From Oreohelix idahoensis (taxonomy: Eukaryota > Mollusca > Gastropoda > Stylommatophora > Oreohelicidae), in the NCBI GenBank assembly GCA_024509875.1, contig JAMPIV010018790.1, positions 1-64,000 of the forward strand: a stretch of DNA of 64,000 bases. Reading direction: 5' to 3'. A program made the translations under genes and the position numbers. Of the stretch, positions 56,671 through 64,000 are shown piece by piece (the first letter of the stretch is position 1; each line of letters opens with the position of its first letter). Below the pieces are notes generated by a model. That model did no database searches and was not told the DNA's origin. It saw only the letters and a program-made list of their open reading frames with translations.

Positions 56671-56912
56671 GGAAACAACATAGACTTTAGTCAGTGACAG
56701 TTTTCAAAAGCTATTTAACATAGAAATATTGTGAATTCAAGGGTTCTCAGTAACACAGAAGTTATTGTGACAGTTTTCAATATTTACCAAACAATATAGA
56801 CTTTAGTCAGAGTGACAGTTTTCAAAAGCTACATAACATAGAAATATTTTGAAGTCAAGTGAAATCAGCAACAGTGAAGTCATTGTGACAGTTGTCAATA
56901 TCTACTCCCCTA
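56671..56912 (+). repeat. Tandem duplication of about 120 bp
   Basis: The segment AACA.TATAGACTTTAGTCAG...GTGACAGTT.TCAATAT occurs twice, at about 56,677-56,785 and 56,793-56,912, with small differences. Confidence 0.85.
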
Positions 56913-57629
56913 ATACTGAAGATAAATTCTAGTACCATCATGAACATTGGTTCCAGAGGATTAGTTGAACTAAGACTATTTTCATAACAAGGGAGCCCTA
57001 GCAACAAGGAAAAGACTTTATTTTTAGTGATTGACTTTTATTTGGTGAGATACATGCAACATCATCAGTGTGTTTTTATTTTTAGGGTTTGTGTTTACAC
57101 AAACAAAACTAAACAGATGACTGTACATAAATAAAATTAAGAAATTGTAGTGCACTGTTTTGATTACTTTATGTCAGCTTTGAATTCCTTTTACTTTGAA
57201 TTTAATTAATTCCCCTAGACACTATAACAGCCCATAGGTATAACTCTGAGAGTGGCACCATAGAATTCTGGTACTGAATATTACTATCTCGGCCAGAAAT
57301 TCTTTACAGCCTGACTTTATACCTATGAACTCTATACACAATTGCTCTTTTCTGAGAATGGGGTATTTCTTATAAGACCAGACTCTTCTCTGGCAACTAT
57401 CCTAGTATCACCTGATACACCTTGTTGTCTTATTCTTCATAAATTAAGGAACCTCTCGCGACATCGCCCTCTATCTCTTTTTCCATTCAATCTTTCACAG
57501 TGTCACAAAATAATCTTATCTATCCGAAAAAAATCGATTTCTTCATTCTAATGTGACTAATAAGCTGCCTTTCCTCGTCGCCCTCTTTTAGGCCATCCTT
57601 CAGGCTCTCTGCACTACTGATATAAAAAA
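56913..57629. other. No gene seen
   Basis: AT-rich, no coding or repeat signal recognised. Confidence 0.4.
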
Positions 57630-57842
57630 GATAAAGGTAGTCCCGTAGCAGATAATGCTGTAGGGTAGTGAAGTGTTCGAGACTTCACCATACTAGGTCC
57701 AGCATTGAGAGGTAAGATGACCAGATCCCTTTCTCGCTGCCTTTTACTTCCTTAACTCAAAGTCAGCTACCCAGTTACAGCTGGGTAGACTGGAGTATAT
57801 CGGCACCGTGATTCTAACCCGGCATATTTGCCACAAGAGACA
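57630..57842 (-). mobile_element. tRNA-derived SINE, family copy 3 (head truncated)
   Basis: Body and tail match copies 1 and 2 (GATAAAGGTAGTC, TACTAGGTCCAGCA, TAACTCAAAGTCAG, GGGTAGACTGGAGT). The head stops after the box B-like region; the box A part is missing. Confidence 0.78.
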
Positions 57843-58205
57843 TATTTTCTCACCAAACAATATTCAATGGTCAACTGGGCTGAAGTTGTCAGCCGTTCTT
57901 CGCCTTTGGGTTTGCGGAGAAAGGATTTAAAAAGAATATTTGGCCTAAAGTCTATGTGTTTTAAGGATAAACAAGCAGACTTATTGCCTGATATTAACAC
58001 TTCTGCCAGTTCTGTTAGCTTTCCATTAAGATAAATAAACATTTTTAGTGTGACAGTTAGAATAAGAATACAATGAGCAAATTAAGTACTGCTGAAGAAA
58101 GCGATATTAAAAACGCAAATGTGACTGATTTTTAAATAAATGGAGTATCAATACTTGTTGGACTAAACAAAATAATTAACAACGGAATCAAAGATTACAC
58201 GAATA

Positions 58206-58375
58206 TTATGCAGTAGCAGTTATCACCTTGTCAAGCCAGTCAAAGGCATCTTTTACTCCAGATTCTTTCATGCCGATCTCTGCTAGAGCACCTTTGATTT
58301 CTTGGTACACGGAGTTGAAATCCTCTTTTTCTGTCCAAGTCAGAGACATTTTTGTATCAGCCAGATACGTTTTCT
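58206..58375 (-). CDS. Putative terminal exon of an unidentified host gene
   Basis: On the - strand, a good 3' splice site (CTACTTTCTGTTCTAG) is followed by an open frame starting KTYLADTKM, continuing SLTWTEKEDFNSVYQEIKGA and EIGMKESGVKDAFDWLDKV, and ending ITATA and TAA at 58,206. If translated from the internal ATG at 58,349 it is 47 residues; if spliced it has about 56. The sequence is mixed-composition, soluble, probably helical and unlike the transposon proteins around it. I do not recognise the family. No polyadenylation signal was found just downstream on this strand. A solo LTR lies about 36 bp upstream of the acceptor. Confidence 0.4.
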
Positions 58376-58405
58376 CTAGAACAGAAAGTAGAATTAATTT
58401 GCTTG

Positions 58406-58410
58406 TGAGG
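58406..58410. repeat. Left target duplication TGAGG of the solo LTR
   Basis: TGAGG directly precedes TGTCGTAAAT and recurs at 60,846-60,850 directly after TACGTCACA. Confidence 0.85.
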
Positions 58411-60845
58411 TGTCGTAAATTTAGATAGGTTTGAAAGTTATTTATGGTCCCGCCTGAGTAGAGTGGATGGTGATAAGTACGTGAGAAATAAAGGTGTGAG
58501 AATAGATTTCACGAGTGAATAGTTTAAGGAGAAGATCTGTCTCTGGAATGAGAAGTTTTTCTAGTCCAGCCTATCTATACGACTATCTTTTAGTACAAGA
58601 CAATCTTGCACCTCCCTATATATGTAAATATAAGTTTAACTACACACACACAACTATGCTATGTGACAACAAGACACACAAACGTGAAAAACTATGGTAA
58701 ATTGGATATGGGTGTGACCAACACTCAAAGGTAAGTTCTTTTGTTGTTTATTATCGTTAAACTTTACAACATCGAATATCTAAAGAAAGATCAAATACAA
58801 ATCAGAAGTTCATGCATAGAAAAATAACACAATACATGTGCCCTCCCCCTTATTGAGAAAAATAACTCAACAAGTTAATAACCCTAAATGTCAAAGGTTA
58901 GCACTATGTTACAGAATAGACAGTAAAGAAAAGAACAAAGTTCCTACTAAATGCTATCCAGTAAAGTAAACAATATTTAAGCAGAATCCAGATAATACAT
59001 TTTTCCTGTAAAAAAAGAAAATATTCATCCTCTCTTACATACGTGGCCACTCAATCACGCTTACCCTATTCTTGGTGAAGAAATCTCTTTGACATATAAT
59101 GCCTGAATATACATGGTGTTTATAAAGTCTCTGTGCAGTGAAATTTACGCCCGGGCGAGACTACGTCACCAGAAATGTGGTTTTCAATTGGGGCTTTTTG
59201 TGTAATGCTGCACACGGGATTGTGGAACACAGCATTGGAACACAGAATATCATGACGTAAATTTGCATCATTCGTGACGTAATTTCTAAAATATTTTTCA
59301 AATTCACTGCACAGCGACTTTATAAACACCCTGTATATATATATATATATATTTTCCAATGTTTTTATCTTCCAAATTGGCCCCAGTCCCTCCTTTAATA
59401 ATTAAATTTTATAAGGGGGACCCCTAATTTGGTGGTTGATTCCTGGGTAGACAAATGTCACTTCGAATTGTTAATGTAGCAAAACTGCGATCTCATGTTC
59501 ACTGTAAACAGTAGACAATACTTCCAGTATAGGGAAACATCTGGTTGCTAAAAAAACTATTAATTATGGTGATGATGGTAAATCCTATCGGCTGGCTCCG
59601 TGGTGAGTGCCGATTTTGAAACAGCGTAACTTGCTGGATAAATCCACCTATACGACTGACAAAAGTCAGATAGTAATGTTATTGGTAGTACGCCACAGTG
59701 GGCTGATAAAATTGAACAAATATCTGGGTATTGATAAGTCCAGTTAACTTTACTATTTAAAATGTTAATTTGTCTCTTTGGCCAATCCTGTTCACAACTG
59801 AACTTGGGGACGCGTAAGCCAAGAAGAAGACACCATTAATCAATCAGTAAATGAAGAAAAAGGACCAAAATAGACCGCTGGTCGCCCTTTGATCAGGTCT
59901 GCGAAGAATGAAGAACATTTATGAAAAAAATGCTACTAATATATATAGCTACATAGATGTAAACGGAAGGGGACACGACGATCTCTTATCCTCTCCGTCA
60001 GTCCTGATTAAAGTTAAAAGGCACACGGTGTCTCTAGCCTAATGTATCGCGCGTCGCTTAGCGAGTGCAGGGTTGGTTGAGGCATGCAGCCTTTCCCCTC
60101 CTGCCCCGGTCAACGATCAGCGTACAATGTCAATTATTATTTAATTCACGTAAATGCTAATTTCTATTATCACAAATCAGAAATGAAAATCCCCACGAAA
60201 TGCTATTAACACATCTACCACAATGGTTCTAGATTACGTGTTTAGACTATCAAAAATTCTGAGCAACAACTGATAAATGGTTTGGGGAGCCACAGTTTAT
60301 ATACATTATTGTCTCTCTGATCTATAGATGACGTTACTTTTCACACTATAGCGCATAGCAGAAAATCCGGAGACTACGTTTTCCCAGATAAAAGGTTTTC
60401 CACGGTCGCTCTGTTGGCGTTGCTAATTGACAACAGAGACTTGGAACCGTGTAACGGGTTTCCTTCCGAGATTTTCCCCGTTTCTGATATTCAAAGACTT
60501 GTCTCCCCCTGTACGTACGATCATCAAAGGGTCCCTCGTGAAAATTTCTCTGCCCGAGCGTCTCACTTCAAAAAGGCCGGTGTTATCCCACGTGCGTCTG
60601 TCTGATATCCGATCAGCTCGCGTGAGAAATTCAGGTAAACAAACCAGGTTCGCTCCCTGTTATTACTGGCAGGTCGCGGAAGTTTGTAAACTTTCCGTTT
60701 GTTTACGTCTCAAGGAAAAGAGGCGTGAATTAAAATGAGTAAACGCAGGCAGAAAAATGCATGACTTTTACTAGCAAATCATAGAACGCTAACGGGATTT
60801 CAGGGCTGTCAGATACTGTAGGTTATATTTCAATTATACGTCACA
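58411..60845 (-). mobile_element. Diverged solo LTR related to the tandem-array family
   Basis: It starts TGTCGTAAATTTA and ends TACGTCACA, the same termini as the array LTRs, and is flanked by a 5-bp duplication TGAGG. Internal blocks align in order (a GTTGTTTATTA segment near 58,743 and a GAGAAATTCAGG-like segment late), but identity is low, so it is an older or sister-family copy. Length is 2,435 bp, of which 222 bp is a later MITE. No internal region remains, implying LTR-LTR excision. Confidence 0.8.
59112..59333. mobile_element. 222-bp mariner-type MITE in the solo LTR
   Basis: Terminal inverted repeats of about 30 bp: left GGTGTTTATAAAGTCTCTGT and the reverse of the right GGTGTTTATAAAGTCGCTGT, each continuing GCAGTGAA. 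It is flanked by TA on both sides (59,110-59,111 and 59,334-59,335), the duplication used by Tc1/mariner transposases. Non-coding. Confidence 0.85.
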
Positions 60846-61020
60846 TGAGGTTATGTGTAGATGTTCACGGTTAGCTCGCATACTCACACCTAAAACGCGA
60901 ACGGTGACCATACATCTCTCTGCCACACATCACGCGTACGCATTGACACCAGTCCACACAACAAGCTCACCACCATAAATAGCCCATTAGACTTTCTATT
61001 CCCTACCCACACTATTCTCA
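60846..61020. other. No gene seen
   Basis: Short unassigned sequence after the solo LTR and its TGAGG duplication. Confidence 0.4.
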
Positions 61021-61029
61021 TTTACTACT

Positions 61030-61030
61030 G

Positions 61031-61072
<42 letters not shown>

Positions 61073-61140
61073 CACACACACACATCACACACATATACAC
61101 ACACACACACACACACTCACACATATATATATATATATAT
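61030..61140. repeat. (CA)n and (AT)n microsatellite
   Basis: CA dinucleotides with CATCA and CATATA interruptions, then a short AT run ending near 61,140. Confidence 0.95.
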
Positions 61141-61640
61141 CTTTGTAAATAGAGTTTCCTAACATTGCTTTTGGTTAGGCCCTTAATACTCGGTAAGAGA
61201 CTGATGGTTTTCTGAAAAGACAGATGACACTGGCTAAGTCCAGTAGCCGCTGCCCTGGGTAGCAATAAATAATCCGTACTCATGTCCGCTTCCGGGTTTC
61301 ACTGAAAAAAAATCACGATTAATCATCAGCTGACCTACCGGAATTGAACACGAACCCTAAATGGACATGGATTTCTGAATACCATTTAAGAATCCATGTA
61401 TTTTCTTCTTCTTCGTTCGCTCACAAAAAACTACGTTTATCTCTCCTATAAAGCTGGACGTCAGTCTCATGATTCTACCGTCACCACACGGTTTTTCTCT
61501 CAGCTGGGTTGAAGAATAAGTGAATAAGACTGACAAGTTGAATTAGATAAATTTAATGTAATTTGATCAATTACATAACAGCTCATTAACCACAACATGT
61601 GTGTGTGTGTAAATGTACGGTAATTTTTTTTAATTTTTTG
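61141..61640. other. No gene seen
   Basis: No coding or repeat signal recognised. Confidence 0.4.
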
Positions 61641-61644
61641 CTTG

Positions 61645-61870
61645 ATAGCCTATGTCCTAAATAAATACTTTAAAATTGGCTGGGTTTCTGCCTCGCGTGA
61701 GCGCAACATAAAGTTGACCGCTTGCGAAGAATGCTTCTGGTAGGTATGATCAAACCTGCCCGATCAAATTAATGTTGGCTGTGCTTTGATGATTTTCATG
61801 ACAAAAACTAAAAAATTACAGCAAATTGGCAATGTCTTAAGATGGCAGGAAGGCTGGTATCGTTTGGATC
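61645..61870 (-). pseudogene. Helitron/Pif1-type helicase C-terminal remnant
   Basis: On the - strand the frame YLPEAFFASGQLYVALTRGR, then NPANFKVFI and a stop (61,742 down to 61,653), is the terminal motif of Helitron Pif1-like helicases (pattern LYLPEPVFSHGQLYVALSR). Just upstream, after a frameshift, comes MKIIKAQPTL (about 61,801-61,770), a degraded version of the MTINKAQGQTL motif. Further upstream, short pieces such as KRYQPSC may be the preceding RRQFP motif. The rest of the helicase and the Rep domain are not visible. Decayed fragment. Confidence 0.75.
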
Positions 61871-61879
61871 TAAACTGAT

Positions 61880-62570
61880 GCGTGGAATGAAAACTTGTAC
61901 ACCTTAATTACTGCCTGTGATTTTTTTAATTTAAAAAAGTATTTCCTTTGTCTTTAGTTTTAATAGAGTGCTAAAGTTAAAAAGAAAGTGGGAAAAGAGA
62001 CGTATGTGGCTCTTCTATTATGAAACTAAGTTATCGAACTTTTCCGTTGTCACTGATTGCCTCCCTTTAGCTCTGCAGTAGTTGTCCACAGTGGCCAAAA
62101 CGCAAGAGTATCTGAAATGGGTCATCAAAGGTGTCTACCTCCGCACAAGATTACTCTTGGCAAAGTTGTAGATAGAAGGGTAAAGACGCTTCTATCTCAA
62201 GGGAGTTTCCACAAGATATTTCCGAAGTCAAGAACAATGCTGCATTGGCAGAGCTATTGTTAACTTATAACGGTCCGTCGCCTTTTGTGAAGAATTAAGC
62301 AATGGTTATAGCCCTTCAAGCCCCCAACTGGTCTAAATCCAGCGAAATTCCTTTCTAAGAATTAGATCTATATATGTAAATAAATGTCTATATATATGAT
62401 TCCGCGCTCTTTCGAAACATTCAACTATCATGCACACACTCAGTCTATGCATTTCGTCTAATGAGACTAGTATGGTGTTGTGCATGAGGCTGGCAATCTC
62501 ACCATGTAATACAGATTGCTACCGAAACCACTACTGCAAGAGCATCTGAACGATTTGTGCGGTCTCCATG
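61880..62570. other. No gene seen
   Basis: Unassigned; the + frames here lack recognisable motifs. Confidence 0.4.
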
Positions 62571-62576
62571 CGGAGT

Positions 62577-62684
62577 CCAGCCACATTGGTGGCCCCATGC
62601 TCCATAACGAAGCCAGCCACATTGGTGGTCCCATGCTCCATAAGGAGGCCAGCTACATTGGTGGCCCTATGCTCCATAAAGAGC
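62577..62684 (+). repeat. 36-bp minisatellite, 3 units
   Basis: CCAGCCACATTGGTGGCCCC plus ATGCTCCATAACGAAG repeats three times with a few changes. One frame reads SHIGGPMLHNEA-like repeats, but there is no sign it is a gene. It abuts the broken start of the LINE that follows. Confidence 0.9.
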
Positions 62685-64000
62685 GAGAAGAGGCGTCATT
62701 TGTTCCCAAGTTGACCCACGTAAGGTGTGGAAAGAAGGAGTCCTCCTTAAGATGCTCAACAACAAAATTGAAGGGAGAATGTTCAGCTGGATACGGAACT
62801 TTCTCCGATACCGCACAGCAAGAGTAAAACTTGACGGGAATCTGAGCCATCGCGTCACTCTTCAACAAGGTGTGCCACAAGGAGGAGTTATCTCCCCCAC
62901 ACTTTTTATCATATATATAAATGATATTGCAGAGAAACTGTCCGGGCATATCTCCAGGGCTCTTCATGCTGACGATTTTGCTGCCTGGTGTGCTGTTGAA
63001 CATTTGCCTACTGCAAAGTTCAGGATGCAGGCAGCGCTAAATACCATCGGTAAATGGGCATCAGAGTGGGGAGTACAGATAAACCTCTCCAAGACAGTAG
63101 CAACCTGCTTTTCTCTGTCAAATCGCCAAGAAACGATCAAACTGCAATTAAATGGAAGTGAGCTTCCAATCGAGGAAAATCCAACATACCTGGGAGTCAA
63201 GTTGGATAAGAGACTCACCTGGAAGCCGCACATAAAAGCAGCAGAACAGAGAGCAATAAGAAAGCTCTCTATTATGAAGAAACTGGCTGGCACAAGTTGG
63301 GGGGCAAATACCAACATACTTAAAAAAGTCTATACAGGTACAGTCAGGCCTGTACTTGAATATGGCATGTCAGCCTGGGCCACGGCATCTAAAACAAACA
63401 CAGAACGTCTGGGGAAAGTACAAAATTCAGGCCTTAGATTAATCACTGGAGGGATGAAGACTTCTCCAATCCAGACAATGGAGAGATACGCCAACATCCG
63501 CTCTCTGAATGACAGACGTGAGGACAAGGTATTCACTCACAGTGAGAAGCTTCTACGAATGCTAAGTCATCCAATGCATTCAAAACTCCATAGTTTGACA
63601 AAGAACAGGCTGAAAAGAACCAGCTTCATAAACATCTCCAAACATCTGCATCGATGCCATGAAGACCTCCTCCCAAAACAACCTACTGAGATTGAAATGT
63701 TAATTGATTATGAGGAGCCAGACGACTGCCATGGAAGTATATCTATCTTCACAGAAGTCCCTGAAATAAAAAAGAAAGGCCACCAGACCCCTCAACAACT
63801 AAAAACTTTGGCTCAAGAAATGATTGAAGAAAAGTACAACCCGAAGGAGTGGACAGACGCATACACAGATGGATCCGCTGAGGGGGCAGTAAAGAACGGT
63901 GGTGGGGGAATTTTTATAAGATTCCTAAATGGAAAGATCATCCGAAAGGCCTTCCCAACTGGAAAGATCTCCTCCAACTTCAGGGCAGAAGCTATGGCAC
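62680..64000 (+). CDS. LINE reverse transcriptase and RNase H, truncated at 5' and cut by the window end
   Basis: A frame open from 62,680 to the window edge (about 440 codons, no stop). Homology starts near 62,716 with VWKEGVLLK, the end of the AFDKVW...LL motif. It continues with QQGVPQGGVISPTLF (about 62,857), the catalytic segment LHADDFAAW (about 62,963), TYLGVKLDKRLTWKPHIK, VRPVLEYGMSAW, and then RNase H starting DAYTDGSAEG near 63,859. The residue before ADD is His rather than the usual Tyr. The fingers and any endonuclease are missing; the sequence joins a minisatellite instead. The undamaged frame suggests a young copy. The family is close to jockey-like invertebrate LINEs with RNase H. 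Confidence 0.85.

Noticed and set aside
62516..62827. 103-residue frame with SHIGGPMLH-type repeats as a small gene
   Set aside because: It is a three-unit 36-bp minisatellite running into the LINE in the wrong frame.

Overview
This window looks like repeat-dense DNA from an invertebrate animal. It carries Ty3/gypsy LTR elements, a GIY-YIG Penelope-like element, several LINE fragments, tRNA-derived SINEs, a Helitron-type helicase remnant, MITEs and many microsatellites, but no bacterial-style operons. The element mix fits a lophotrochozoan such as a mollusc, but that is inference only. Almost everything recognisable is mobile DNA. The one plausible host signal is a short terminal exon near 58.2-58.4 kb.

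Layout. 1-962 and 27,277 to about 32.2 kb belong to an outer + strand gag-protease retroelement. It is split near the start of gag by a 26.3-kb block (963-27,276) of three tandem - strand Ty3/gypsy elements that share LTRs: LTR1-A-LTR2-B-LTR3-C-LTR4. The block has one 5-bp target duplication (CATTG) at its outer edges. These elements have the order protease-integrase-RT-RNase H, with integrase ahead of RT as in Gmr1-type elements. LTRs are about 2.5 kb. 32.2-36.0 kb is low-information DNA with an (AT)n tract, a diverged tandem duplication, a MITE and a SINE. 36,193-39,874 is an array of about 7.8 units of 469 bp, each with a tRNA-like Pol III promoter; the whole array has a 14-bp target duplication and a short inverted piece at one end. 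40,968-48,456 is a giant palindrome made of two head-to-head Penelope-like elements with identical, intact 909-residue proteins, set inside one (ACTAT)n microsatellite.

48.8-58.2 kb holds a decayed LINE lacking most of its endonuclease, LINE RNase H and tail remnants, several minisatellites and a third SINE. A diverged solo LTR of the tandem-array family (58,411-60,845, target duplication TGAGG) sits about 36 bp upstream of the putative exon's splice acceptor and itself contains a mariner-type MITE. The right end has a Helitron/Pif1 helicase C-terminal remnant (about 61.65-61.85 kb) and an open LINE RT-RNase H frame that runs off the window at 64,000.

How the parts relate: this is a nested record of insertion. 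The outer gag element came first. The Gmr1-like element then landed in it and was amplified by LTR-LTR recombination; reciprocal LTR2/LTR3 mosaics record this. A LINE tail later hit copy B. The Penelope pair and the terminal LINE are the least decayed and look most recent.
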